Origin: Apus apus
Taxonomy: Eukaryota > Chordata > Aves > Apodiformes > Apodidae
Length of the DNA: 64,000 nt
Assembly: GCF_020740795.1 (NCBI RefSeq)
Contig: NC_067286.1
Span: forward strand, 18,418,350 to 18,482,349
Direction: 5' to 3'
Position numbers and translations under genes: made by a program. Positions 36,763 to 52,958 of the stretch are shown here, one piece after another (the stretch's first letter is position 1; every line of letters starts with the position of its first letter). The notes under the pieces were generated by a model. That model did not search any database. It had not been told where the DNA came from and worked only from the letters and a program-made list of their open reading frames with translations.

Positions 36763-39700
36763 TCTTTATGACTATATATACACTGTCAAGAGTCCTGAGC
36801 ACCATCTCGACACCCTTACCCTTGTCCAGTGAAGCCAAACAAAGCCTCTGCCCCACAAAAAGAGCAAGATAAAGTCTCTGCCCTCTTCTAAAGCAGTAAG
36901 CAGTGACCTTTACATCTAACACAAGGACACCTTAAATCATTTTATGGAAAAACATTTTGCATTTTTTAATGCATCTGTGGGACTTCCTCATACACTCTAT
37001 TTAGCAGAGACATCTGTTATTCAATATGTCTATATATTTTTTTACATAAATCCCACCCTCTGAATCTTTTCCATCGGTTGTCACTAATGAAGCTTTGTGT
37101 GCAAAACCAAGTGCATTCTGCCCCCATTAGGAAGCTTATTACAGCAGGAAAAACAAGCAATTAACAAGGTGTAAAATAAACATCCTGCCACCTGCCTTTT
37201 AATAGCAACCCCACTTCAAACAAGTCGCAGTCTCAACACAGCTCTCAGAATTGGCAACTGATATTATATATGTATTTATGTAGCAGCTGCTCTTCATTGC
37301 AACAAATATTAGAGACTTACCAGATAAGGTCAGCATATTTTTAAAAATACATAGCAAGTATGAAACCCTGCTTTGAGGCCTCAAATGTTGCTTTTAATGA
37401 AATTAGCAGCATCAGGCTTGTCTGGTATTACAGTGAAACTGCAGTCACATCATCAGCATAGAGAGGTTTCCCTTCATTTCTACTTGCCTCGCAGCTTCTG
37501 TATTTGTTTCACTAAATCCAGGGGCCTGAGCAGCTATTAAACAGCAGGCAGAGCAACTGAACAATGCAAAGCTCTACCGAGTAGGCAAGTCTTTCCTCTT
37601 TCCATCATCCCTGCTCCTCCTTCTTGGCTTTCTTCACTTCCCCACATCACATTTAAATCTATATTCAATTGCAGGCAGGGGGGCAGGGCACATAATGGGG
37701 CAAAAAGCCACGCACTCAAAAAATCAAGGGGAAAACAAATTAAGATTCCAGCTTACTCTTTGCTCCTTGAGCCTGCAAGCTTTGAAAGGCAAAGAGAAAG
37801 TCCTTCCAAAGTCACATGAGATAACTTCAGATAGAGCCACTTTTCTTTCTTTTTTGTGAAACAGGGTGAATTACACACTTTTGAGTAGTTAACTGGGAGT
37901 AGAAAAAGCCCAGCAGTAAATCTGCAGGATTTAATAGAGTTGGAGTGGAGAATCTGCCTGAGAAAACAGCAGCCAAGCTTTGTCTTGCATGGATTTTTTT
38001 CTTATCTTTCCCTGTCGCTCTGGCTCTCTCCTGCTACATATTTATTTGTGAAGTTTTCCATGTCACATTTCATTTCCTGACTAATAATGTTCTATTTAAT
38101 CACTCAATTCATGCAAGTCTTTTTTCTTTTAGGCTTCTCTCCCTGGCTTGTAGAGATCTGAGGAGTACAACATTGAATATGGTAACAGGAATTTCTGCAA
38201 TCATGTTCACATTTCTGAAGAGTTAGTCAGAGATGGAGTGAAAACTGGTAACAGGAAACAGCACTTTTAACTTCAAAAAGAGCCAACAGGGCTACACACA
38301 GGTTTATAGAAGGTCATGATCAACAGTACCAAAAGAATCCTTTGCTGAAACATTACGCTAAGAAGCCCTGAATTTAAATAACAATTCACTACTCTTGAAC
38401 ACAACCCCTACCTAACTGGCAAACCATATCATACAAGTCTTCAGTTCTCGTGATTATGTACGTGTGTGTAGAAAAAAACAAGTCAGAAGAAGGGGAACAC
38501 CAGAAAGCAAAAAGCAGTGAAGTCTCCACACCTATGAGGATACACACCTAAACTTGACTTACTGCAACCAACAAAGTTAAAAAAAAATAAAAATACCAGT
38601 CACTGTTTTCTCATGCTACTAGTATGAGTGTAGAGATCACATGACTCCTTCCTACAACCTTAATTACAGAACCAAGGTCACGAAGGACATAATTTGCCAA
38701 ATGAACTGCAGGAGGTCATATGGCCACTCAAGCTATAAAAGTATTTTAAGAGTAGTTCAGCTAGGTCACTTAATGGAATTTCAGTTGGTCATTTTTTTAA
38801 ACAAGCAGCAATATTTTTCCTTACATTTTGTGGATGCGAGACTAGGAAGCAGGATCTACTTCTTGGTCACCAATCTAGGATTTTAGTAATCATCATTAAC
38901 AGCTGCAAGGAGCTGTCAAGCCCAGCTGCATTTCGTGTGTCTAAATAATGCCAAGAGTAAAACTCAACCCAACAGTAATGGTGGGAAAGAACACTGTCAG
39001 CTCTCAGATGTTGTTCAGATGACAGGAAAAAGCCCTGCACCATATTAAGCAATAAGTGGGATTTATTATCTGCAACACCCCACAACAAAGACTCACATGA
39101 CAGAATCTGTTTCAGAAGGACACCAGAAAAGCAGTCCATAGTTCTCAAACTTACTTCAATTATATGGAAGTTTCTTCTACTCAATGCTGAGGAGTGTTCC
39201 AATGGATTACCAGATCTTTGAAGGCCCAAAGAATGAGCAGTTCGTGGAAAGAGACCAGAAATGGGATGAGAATTTACTGTGAAGAAGACCCACGCAGTTC
39301 TAGGATTACTTCTTGGAAACAGAACTCCAACGCTTCTTCAGAAAGATGCTTAAAGAAACCTAATTCTCCAATTCTGCCAGTCCTCATCCCTCTTCAAAAG
39401 AGTGGTTGAAGAGACCAAATTTGACTTAATACTCAAATGCAACAGCTGAGTATCAGCACCACCCAGCTCACCTGAAAAAGAGGAGCTGAAAGGTGGCATG
39501 CCACAAATGGGAGCTCACTCCACACAGTCACCCTAATCAGCATGAGCTACAGCCCATAAAACATTGGCTCTGATTCCTAGTAATCACATGTATGCACATC
39601 ACCCCCAAAATCTTTTAAACAAACTTAGGCAGTTTGGCAGAAGGCAGTGAGGTTGAACAGATAATGTTCTCAGGGTGTAGCAATCCCTGTATTTCCTAGG

Positions 39701-40849
39701 ATCAAAGAAGCCACTGCCATAAAAGACCTATTAGTTGATCAAGCCCACCACCCAGCCAAAGCAGGTTATCCAGAAAAGACAGAACAAAATTATACTGTAA
39801 GGACAAACTGAGTAAATTTTTCTTTGACTAAGCAAAGTCAGACATGGAAAATAGGTCTGAAAATTTAAAAAAAATCAGGGTTTGGGTTTGTTTGTTTTTT
39901 AAGAAATAAGCAAATATATTTCTACAAAGCAGCTATAAGATACTAACTTTAATTATACAGCTCTGCCATGAAGCCCCTGTGACAGCCCCTCCTTCTCACT
40001 TCCAATTACAAATTTCCATCTCCACACACAAATGCTTTTCACTGCACAGTTCTGTAAGGAAACAGCTTTGGAGCCCTGGTGCTGAAAATGCATCAAGGCA
40101 CAATCTTCAAATTCTCAACCCCCCCAGAAAAAAAGAAATCAAAGGACAAAAAGAAAACAGACAGTTTGGCTCCTGCTGGCCTATAATAACAGTAGATTGC
40201 ATCTACTCTCCATGCCAAGTCAATTATTTTTATTCACAACTGTGCAGAACTGTTTCCGGGACTGCAAAAATGACTGTCTTTTCACTAGCAATCGGAATGG
40301 TAAAAATGCTTTCAAATAACCTCAAACCCTTATTTTGTTAAAATCATTTGCTCTTTTACAGTTCAAGTTAGGTCTGGCATTTCTGTGCAGAAGGTCAATA
40401 ATCCAGTTGTTCAAAAAATAGTCACGAAAGACGTATTAACATAAGCTATGCATTAAGAAAGAATTATTTATATGCCTGACAGAAATGGCTCTGTGCTGTG
40501 CACTGTATCAACTCACAGATAATTTAGCACGAAAATAAAACCCTTTTGGAGAATTTCTGTTCTGCCCAAGGACAATTAGCATACTGCTAACACTGTAGCA
40601 AGTGAACAGTAAGAACTTAAGAGTGTTCAGACTAATGTTTCATTCCCAGAGTCTCCAGAACGGCAGTGTCTGTCCCTAAAGTTTGTAGTCACCACAACGC
40701 GCTTTCCTTTGCTAAGCACACACAGTCTGTGCCTAACGCTTCCCCAATCCTTTACATTAATGAAATACAAGTAAACAGTTTCAAGATGAATTATCCTCTG
40801 CTACCAAACCTCCACGGCTTGGGGTACTCAATAAAATCGGTTGCTTTTC
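36763..40849. other. Non-coding sequence, 4.1 kb
   Basis: No recognised coding exon or repeat. GC content stays low until the sharp rise into the CpG island at about 40,850. If a minus-strand gene starts in that island, this is its first intron. Confidence 0.5.
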
Positions 40850-42125
40850 CTGCAGCCGCTCATTGCCTTCGAAGCAAGGGGCGCTTCCCTTGTGCCTCAG
40901 CTCCCGGGGACACGGCTCCTGCTTCCGCAGGCTGCATCGCGCGGCGCTGCCCCCGAACAACACGCGGTTGCCCCGAGGGCAGCACACACCTCTGCTGAGC
41001 CGCTTCACTTCTGTCTCGCCCACGTACGCTTCGTAACAAGACGGAGCAACACCGAAAGTTTAACGGGACAGCAAGTCCAATCTGATCCCAGAGTTTAAAA
41101 ACTCTGGCTAAACCTGCCGCCACAACAGCGCCCACAACTTGACTGGAACAGGACGGCGGGTTTGCCTTCAAAGCAATAAACACTGGGCTGCGCAGAACAA
41201 CGAGAACAGCAGCCCGGTGGGGCGGGCGGGCAGAGCAGCAGTCGCTTCTGCCCCGAGGGAGCGCGGAGAAAAGCCGGGAAACAGCCGGGAAGCGGCGGCG
41301 CGGGCAGCCTGAGCGCCGGCCCCTGCGGCGGGGCCTCGGGAGCGCGCATCACCCGCCCGGAGCCCCCCGCGCCCTCCCCGGCGCCGGGGGGATCTGCCTC
41401 CTGCGTGTACGAGCTCTCAGCCCGCGGAGCCCGCGCGGGGCACCCCAGCTCCGTCCCACAGCCCTACCCGTCAGGGTCCCCGTCGCGCCCGCCTCCGGGG
41501 CCGGGCTGGCGAGCGCCGGGCTCCGGCACCAGTTGCGCCTCCCGCCCCGGGCGGCGCGGCTACCTCCGCTGGGGCGGGCGAGGAGTCTCGTGGCTGCCGG
41601 GGCCTCGCGCGACGCAACAAGTGCCCCCCCCGCCGGGAAGCGCGGAGGCGCAGGGCGGACGCCGCGCGCGGTGCCTCGCGCCGCCGCTGCCGCCCAGCGC
41701 GGCACACGCGAAACGCGAAAGCCAGCCCGCCCCTCGCGCGCACTCTCTTGAGCCGCGCGGGACGCCGTACGGGCGGCGCCATCCCGCGCCGGAACAGGGG
41801 CGCGCGCGTCGCTTCCCCGGCCCGCGGGTCCCGGCGGCCGTTCCTGGCGCGCGAGCCGCCGCTGCGGTAGGTGGGCCCGGCGGGGCCGGGCGCTCCCCGG
41901 CGCGGCTGGCGTGGCTGGCCTCCTCCGGGAGGCCTGGCCCGAAGAGCGGGGGCTGCCTCAGCTCCGCCGCTGCCCCTCGTGCCGCCCTTGGGCGTTGGGT
42001 GCGCGGCTCCCGGCGCCGCTGCCCAGCGCCCTGCTCAGGACGGCCCCGAGCCCGGCGCGGACAGGGCTGGCGGCCGGGACCGCTGGGGTGAAGCCCCCTG
42101 AGCGGCGTTGCCGTCGTTCAGCGCT
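40850..42125. promoter_or_regulatory. CpG island, promoter of POLR2L and possibly bidirectional
   Basis: About 1.3 kb of GC-rich, CpG-dense sequence, densest at about 41,215-42,100, in an otherwise AT-rich window. No TATA box is evident, which fits a housekeeping CpG-island promoter. It sits just upstream of the POLR2L coding exon. On the minus strand there are plausible splice donors, for example GGAG|GTAGCC near 41,560 and ACGG|GTAGGG near 41,465, so divergent transcription is possible. In mammals POLR2L and TSPAN4 share a head-to-head arrangement. That the same holds here is inference, since no tetraspanin exon was found. Long GC-rich open frames across the island are a composition effect. 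Confidence 0.88.
41800..41870 (+). other. POLR2L: Candidate POLR2L non-coding first exon (3' end)
   Basis: The coding exon is preceded by a clear splice acceptor, so a non-coding upstream exon is expected. The best donors are CTGCG|GTAGGT (intron from 41,867) and the overlapping GGTAG|GTGGGC (intron from 41,871). Either gives a first intron of about 410 bp. The start of transcription cannot be located from sequence, so the left limit given here is arbitrary. Confidence 0.5.
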
Positions 42126-42270
42126 TCCCCAGCACAGCAAGGCCTTTCTCTTGCGGTCACGGAGTCTGTTGAGCTGCCTTTTGAGACTTGCAAGAAGTCT
42201 TAATTTCTTATATTTTCATGCGGTATTTACTAAATGATCAGAGGTATTAAACTGTATATATTTTTTTTAA

Positions 42271-46145
<3,875 letters not shown>

Positions 46146-46358
46146 CATGAAAAATGTACTATGCTGCAAGCCATGTGGAACGTATCTCTAATTCTAAACT
46201 TCAAACTGGACTTCAGGCAGTCAGTTGTGAAAGCCACCTGTAGCAGAAAGAAAAGATCAAGTCCATTTAACCAAGAGTTGGAGCTTAAATTTAAAGTTTG
46301 GATGCTTCTTTTTAAGTATGTGTTTGGAGTTGTTTAGTGAACTTTTAGATGCTTCTGA

Positions 46359-46398
46359 AATAAACATTTGTTCATTTAGAGAAATTATATTTAATAAA
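46359..46398 (+). terminator. POLR2L: POLR2L poly(A) signals
   Basis: Two canonical AATAAA hexamers, at 46,359-46,364 and 46,393-46,398, lie about 215 and 250 bp after the stop codon. T/GT-rich sequence follows both. The spacing suits a short housekeeping mRNA. Confidence 0.85.
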
Positions 46399-46420
46399 AA
46401 ATGTTGAACAGAGGAGGTCT

Positions 46421-49400
46421 TTCCCTTTAGCCTTTTCTACAGTTTCTGGATCAAGTGTATACTTGTATCTTGGCATTTGCTTGTGCTGGTTACTTCGAGG
46501 TTAGGAGTACTATTAAGTATTCAATTCAGTGTTTTGTGCTAGGCAGGGAAGAGGCTTAGAAATAGTGGAACCTCAGGGGTTCCAGCAACAGGGAAGTGGG
46601 TAAGTCTGGTAAGAATGGATGTGAAAGCTTCTGGAGCTAGCAGTGTGTGCTTTCTAGTGTAGTTAAAGCTAACTTGCAGTCTCTACCCGAATTTTTTAAT
46701 TGGTGCTGCTTTATTATAAAATCACATGCTGCAGCGCCCTTCATTTAGATAGTGTTCCCACAGAAAGCACTGGATGTGAGATTTTACACATGCTGGTGTG
46801 AACAGGATCAAAGTCTTGATCTTGCCAAGCACCTGCACCATTCTGTAGCTGGTACACATGCAAGCTTTCCAGTTTTTAGTAATTTTATTGGTTTCACATT
46901 GCAGTGTGGTACTGGCCTGGCCAAAAGGAGGGTGCTCTACTCTCCTGGTGGAATGGAACACAAATCAGCTGAACATGCAGGGCTTGTGAAGGTTACCTAC
47001 ACTCAGAGCCAGGCACTGACCTTGCCAAAAGGTCTTGCCTTTTTGTCTCACAATCTGCTTGAAAGCTGAACCACATTTCATGCTGTTGTCTGACATCCAG
47101 AAAATAAATTACTCAAGTGTTTTGTGCACAGATAGACATACCCACCTTACCTTAAAATGAAGGAGTCCAGAGCCTGTATCTGTGCACGCTCAGGGTTCTG
47201 TTTAAATGCATCATTAGCCCATATGGAAATGTAGGATAAATCACCTTTTACAACCACCTTGAAGAAAATAGGCTGGAACAGGTGAGAATCCCTTAATTTG
47301 CAGCCCTGGTACAGTTAAAACTTTTGGCACACACCTACTGGGTGCTGGGTAAGAAGTGTCTCTGGATTCTTTTCTGTAGCTGAAGTTGGCTTGAAAAAAA
47401 ACTGGCCTTCCAGAGATGGTAATTATTTCATATGCTTACTGGGTCAAACTTGTATGCACAAACATTAAAACTAGATTGGCTCACAAAATAAGTTAAAGAA
47501 CAGCTTGCACTTGGCTGTCACTCCCACTGATCTTTACACTTGAACTTCATTTTCTATTTAGTACAAGGTAAGAGTGGATGTTTCCCATATTCAGCAGTTC
47601 TTCACTGAAGACATGTTAAAACTATATGCTTTATCCTAATGAAAAGAGAAGCCATTTCAGCATAGTTGGTTGGATAGCTTATGTTGTTCAGACCTGCTGT
47701 ATTAGGTAGCTAAATGCACTTAAAAATCCTTCACTTATTTTTCAGGTATTTTTTAAAAGGGACACTATGAAATATTATATATTGTACTTGTGTAGGGCAC
47801 TTTATCATGTTTCAGTGGAGCGTTACATGGAGATACATGCTAGCTTGTTCACAGAAAGATCAAAATGTCAGGCCCAGCTCTCATTCTATGAGCTGTGCTG
47901 AGAAAGCACAGCAGCTCCAGCTTGGTGTGTCTGGCAGAGGCAGCTGTGCATTATGCCGTGCAGAAAGCTGTCCTGCATCAGAGCCAAGGAGCTGGATTAG
48001 ATGAGCCAATAGGACTCTTATCTATCTGCAGAAGCATTTTTCTAATTTAGCTTTCTGCTTTGGAATAACATGTTCCTTTTCAAAGCTGCTGCCAAGGTAC
48101 CTGATATGAAAGCTATGGCTCTTAAATACTGCAATGAAGATGCAATTTGCAAAAACACGGCAGGCCTCATTCAAAAACTCAAAGGAAAGAGAGAAACCAC
48201 CTTGGTTGCTCTCATCGCTGCTTTTCAGACAGAAAACAGGGTGAAGTGGAAGCCAGTCATAGTCTGGTGTTGCTCTTGTCAGACAGACAGATGTTACACA
48301 AGGAGGAACAAAAAAGCTCAGGTAGCAAAACTAAGTCACCAGAGACATTAATATTAGCTCATGCAGCATGTGACAACCTGTCTCCATCACAGCTTTTCCT
48401 TGGAAGTTTGCAAACGCAGCATTGACCAAAAAAAGATAATTCTGTTATGTGGCAAAGCAAATGGTTTATCGTGTTCATATGAAAGGTTGTCTCAAGAGTT
48501 TTGTCCCTGGGAGGGTTAGGAACACTGGCAGAGCATAAATCCTGTTCCTTAAAGAGTAAGTGAACTTTTCAATGCATTGCTATAAATCTCAGCTTTTACC
48601 CCTGCTCTTTGGTAACTAGGAAAGTAATTCCCTTTTTGCTGTCATTTCTCCTGTGCTTGCTTCTGCAGCTGTTCATAAGATAAGTGTATTGGAACAGCTT
48701 TCTAACTTGCCAGATCTTTCTGAGAAAAGCCATTAACTGTGCTTACAACAACTGTACTTTTTTAAAGCTAGTGGGGGAGACACATGCTTAGTAAAAAAAA
48801 AAAAGCCTCTGTTTTCCCTGAATGTTAATAAAAAGAAGCCCTTAGCAGAATCAACAGGTAGGCAGAAGTGCCAAAAAAAAAATATATAAAAAAAATTGGT
48901 GGATATGCAGCCCTTAATTACATGCAGAAATCTGTCAATTAGAAGATTTCTGGGGAAAAAAAAAATAAAGTCCCACCACTCCTTTGCAGTAATTTATCCA
49001 CTTTCTATATGAAGCATTTTGGAAATCCGTTTTGTGAGACTGTTGCAGGGATCACACTAACCTGATACTGGAAAAGCAAGCAAGCACAATCAGAAGTGTA
49101 ACAAAAGAACCCATCACCCAGGTGCAGCCTCCCTGGGGCCAAGGTGGCCTCAGACAAGACTTTCACACATCACTATCATAATAATGATAAAATAGTGCCT
49201 GAGCAGCACACAATGGAAGATGAGGTCATGAAAGTACAGAGGAATCTGCTTGTGGAGCCCAGTATCTCACTTCTACCTGGAGCATCAGCACCAAAGTTGT
49301 ATGTGCTTGGAAAGCTGTACATTTCTTGAAATGACAGCTTTAAATAAAAAAACCCTGTTGATCATGATTCTGAGTCCATCTGCAGGAAGGAACTGAAATG

Positions 49401-51552
49401 CTTTCATGCCTGTCTGTAACAGCCTTGTATTTCAAAAGGAGTTTTGCTCTGGAAAACAGCCTCTTGCTAGGACCTTACCCCAGGGTGATTTACTGAGAGA
49501 GATGTGTGCTGGGTTTTTGTTCTTCCCATGACCTTTTGTCAAATGCAGCCTGGAACTGGATACTAAAGTCTGACTTCTTGTATGTACTTCTTGTCTATAC
49601 AAAGGAAAACGAAACTCTGAAAGACCCGATTACAACCAGAATATAAACTCCATAGCTGTATGTTTCCACAGAGATGTTTAACTAGCCCTGTGGCTGCAAA
49701 TCTACATTTCACTGGTAATAAACTATGAGAATCCAGAACACACACTACCTCTTTCCCTGCAAATAGCTCTATAGGAAAAAACGATTCCCCCAAAAAACCC
49801 AATCCCAAATAGCCTATTTGCATCTAAAAGCAGTTTAACTCCAAATAGGTTCTAACTTCAGTACTGATCCTAGTAAGAAAATAGCATTTCTTCTTAGTCC
49901 TCTCTCTGAACAGACCCATGTATACCCATTTGAACTTAATTAGCCAGCAAGATTTTCTTACTTCTGGAAATTCTCAGTTGATACATCTCCAAAATAACGT
50001 TGTTTCAACCTGGATCTGACTGCTCAGATGATGAACACAGCTTTGACTTCCCTTCAGCGCGTTTCTGCCATGATTTACATCCCAGATTTGGTTTCAGATC
50101 CAATTTTTATTCAATTCCTCCAGCCAGTGATAAAACATTTTAAATTGTTCAATAGGGACAGCACAATAGAGGTGTTTGAAAACCAAGGACAGGAATCTCA
50201 TGGCTGAGACTTTGGCTTTGCTGTGTTGCATGGCTTGATGTGTTGCTGATGAAGTCTGTGGGAGTCTTTTAATTAACTTGAATGTGACTTAAAACAGCCT
50301 GGTCTCGTGTGGTGCCTTACCCCACTTGAGTGTCCAGGATTGATTTGTTTTGTTAAGTTCTGGTAAGAAAGGCTGTTTGAGGTGCCCAAGCCTTAAATAC
50401 TCAAAACAGCTTTCAGATCTTGCTGCAGACCTCAGCTGTGTGCACCTCCAGCACATAAGGCCATTAAAAAAATAAATATTACCTTTGGCTTCCATGACTC
50501 CAGCCATTCAGGGGGAGCTGCAAAGGCAGCCTTCACTTTGGGCTAGCTCTTGGTCTCAGCACAATATTTACGTGGGAGTAGGTGTCATTTAAACCCTTAT
50601 CTCTTTCTCCTTGACGCTTCCTTAAAGAAGTAGGGAATGTAGAGCAAATACATGCAGAGAGGATTAGGTTTCCTACCCCAATCGTATTTCTCCTTCTCCA
50701 CAAATGCCCGTCTTCCAGTGTTTGTCAGTTATGCATTTTTGTGACCTACGCTTTGCCTTGTGCTTGGAGGTCACACAAAGGTGGGGTGAAGACATGGAGT
50801 TCCCAAACACCACACAGGTTTCCCCACACTTTCCTTCCAGGTGCACCTGCTCCTGCAATGAACACTGTGTTATTGTGTCTTAAGCAGCTAAGCTAGAAAA
50901 TTCATGCAGGAAAGTTTTTAATTTATCCCTCTCAAATACAAAACAAGTGTTTTAATAAAACAGGTCCATTATTTCCTTCTTTCAGGAGCTGAACGAACAA
51001 TGATCAAAGAAAGGCATGGAACAGCAGCCAAAAAGCTAGAAGTTTGAATACTTTGGGGAGTGCAAGAAACCAGCAGTTAACAGCAAACTTCAAGGCAAGC
51101 ACCAAAGGCTGTGGTCAAGACTTTCCATAGGCACTAGCAATTTTGAATTAAACCACACACCACCCCAAGGGCTGAATTTGGAGCCAGCTAGGAAGAATGA
51201 ATACTGAATAGCTGCTCTTCAGGAATCAGACCTCCTTTTAAAAGCATGTCTACTTGGAGCACTCCAAGAAATTAAATACTTTAAAAATAAAAATGGAAAT
51301 CAATCAGTGCCAGCAGTCAGAGAGCTGAGATCAGCACCCACCTTTAGGTGCTGACCTTTCTTGAGCTGCTGCTTCCCACATTTACTAGTGGTTCATCACA
51401 CTCGAAACATATAAATGTTATTGTCCTTACCAAGATCTCCACAGAGACCCAGTCCATGTGCATGAAGGTCAATGGGAATGTTTTTTCCAATGCTGGTGTA
51501 TTTTGTGTCCATTCCATTCCACGCTCTTTACTTTCTCCAGGCTGCTCACCTA
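46421..51552. other. Intergenic sequence downstream of POLR2L, 5.1 kb
   Basis: No LINE, LTR or coding exon recognised. It has several A runs (48,789-48,800, 48,873-48,881, 48,957-48,965). In mammals the next gene is CD151, tail to tail with POLR2L. I looked for tetraspanin exon wording on the minus strand here and did not find any, but short exons could be missed by eye. Confidence 0.5.
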
Positions 51553-52132
51553 GAATCACAGATGGTTTGGAAGGGACCTTAAATACCATCTAGTTCCAAT
51601 CCCCCTGCCAGGAGAATGGTCACCTCCCACTAGATCAAGTTGCTCAAAGTTCTATTCAATCTCTCCTTGAACACTTACAGGGAGGGGACATCACAACTCC
51701 TCTGGGCAACTTGTACCAGTGTTTCACCACCCTCACAGTGAGTGAAGAACTTCTTCCTCACATCTAATCTAAATCTACCCTCTACCAGTTTAAAGCCATT
51801 GTCCTCTCACTACACGCCCCTGTAGTAAGTCCCTCCTCTGCTTTCTGGTAGCCCCCTTCAGGTACTGGAAGGCCTCTACAAGGTTTCCCTGGAGCCTTCT
51901 CTTCTCCAGGCTGAACAATCCCAACTCTTTCAGCCTGTCTTCACAGGAGAGGTGCTCCAGCCCTCTCATCATCTTTGTGGCCCACCTCCAACAGCTCCAT
52001 GTCCTTCTCATATTGGGGGCTCCAGAACTGAACACAGTACTCCAGCCAGGGTCTCACAGGAGCAGAGTAAAGGGGCAGAATCACCTCCCTTGACCTGCTG
52101 GCCACACTTCTGGTGCAGCCCAGGACAAGGCT
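51553..52132 (-). mobile_element. CR1 LINE, RT C-terminus and 3' UTR (3' part of a composite copy)
   Basis: Tail at 51,553 (tagaatcacagatggtttgg). The element reads leftward through CCTCCCACTAGATCAAG, the '[21 protein letters not shown]' zone (about 51,850-51,930), and [20 protein letters not shown] (about 52,110-52,050) to about 52,132. There it joins CR1 endonuclease sequence directly. Normally about 1.2-1.4 kb of RT would lie between these two parts. Either one CR1 suffered an internal deletion or two copies were fused. Confidence 0.9.
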
Positions 52133-52189
52133 TGATTTTACCCACCAACCTGTCCCTGTTAGTGAGAACAAGGTCCAGCACTACACCTC
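52133..52189 (-). mobile_element. CR1 endonuclease C-terminal piece, 3' side of the LTR insertion
   Basis: Reads [18 protein letters not shown], the well-conserved end of the CR1 endonuclease domain. It continues directly, across the inserted LTR, from the endonuclease sequence starting at 52,959. The pentamer next to the LTR is ACCTC (52,185-52,189), nearly matching GCCTC on the other side. Confidence 0.8.
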
Positions 52190-52958
52190 TGTGACTGAGG
52201 CACCCAGAAACACACAGGAACTGACTGAGCATTTATTCCAAGCAACACTATTTAGCCCTCTGATAAATCTAAAAGAATACCACAGATCCAGATGTCATTT
52301 GGGAATATTAATACACTACACCACAACTACTTAGGAATTCCTAAGCTTTTTTGACTAGACTTAACATCAATAATCTTAACCTGGGTAACAAAAATACTAA
52401 TCCCACATGTGCACACTCACTCAGACAAAATGGAAAGCCTCCTCCTCAAGTGCTCAGAATCACTTGCCCAGCAGGGACAAGGCTTACAGATATATCTAGA
52501 AGAAATATATCACTCACCAAAGATGAGGTCACTCAATCCTGAAAAGTGTCCTTAGGTGGTGTCCCAACCTAAGGGGGTAGGCTTCCTGGTAGACCTGCTA
52601 CTCCAAGGGAAAACCCAACCAGCTTCCCAGCAGGGAACTCTGTTTTTATAGACCAAGTCACATCTAACCTGTCATTCATTTGTTATTCTACCTGCGGTTG
52701 AGACACCCCATGGCTGGGACCCTGTTCATTGTCAAGAGGGCTCCCCCCTGGCAATTCTCAAATTGCCTGTGAAAAGCAGGTGCCACGATGTCTGCTGGCA
52801 GGTCCACAGCCCAACAGGGGTTAAGACCAGAAATCAGTCTCAGTACCATCCACTCCGACCTAAGGTGGGAACATCAGGGATTCTTTTGCCATCTCCAGAG
52901 AGCTTAACAGATAATGTAACAACCCCAGCACCTGTGGAAAGGGCAGGGCTCTGCCACA
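52190..52958 (-). mobile_element. Solo LTR (family D) inserted in the CR1 endonuclease
   Basis: A 769-bp segment that interrupts the CR1 endonuclease between '...QESMKRG' and 'VVLDLVLTN'. On the minus strand it begins TGTGGCAGAGCCCTG and ends GTGCCTCAGTCACA, obeying the TG...CA rule. It holds a TATA box (TATAAAAACA, 52,641-52,650) and an AATAAA poly(A) signal (52,232-52,237) about 42 bp before its end, in the order expected for U3-R-U5. The flanks are ACCTC and GCCTC, a 5-bp target duplication with one difference. The insertion point was found from the CR1 reading, independently of the LTR motifs, and both agree. No internal genes remain. No other copy is in this window. Confidence 0.85.

Noticed and set aside
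1..41000. Coding exons of TSPAN4 or another gene on the minus strand
   Set aside because: Looked for tetraspanin wording (CCG motif, transmembrane start) and other conserved exons by eye and found none I could support. Short exons could still be hidden.
41405..42091. A 228-codon open frame on the plus strand across the CpG island
   Set aside because: Its composition is almost wholly Pro, Arg, Ala and Gly, and overlapping long frames exist on the other strand. Stop codons are simply rare in such GC-rich sequence. It also overlaps the inferred POLR2L first exon and intron.
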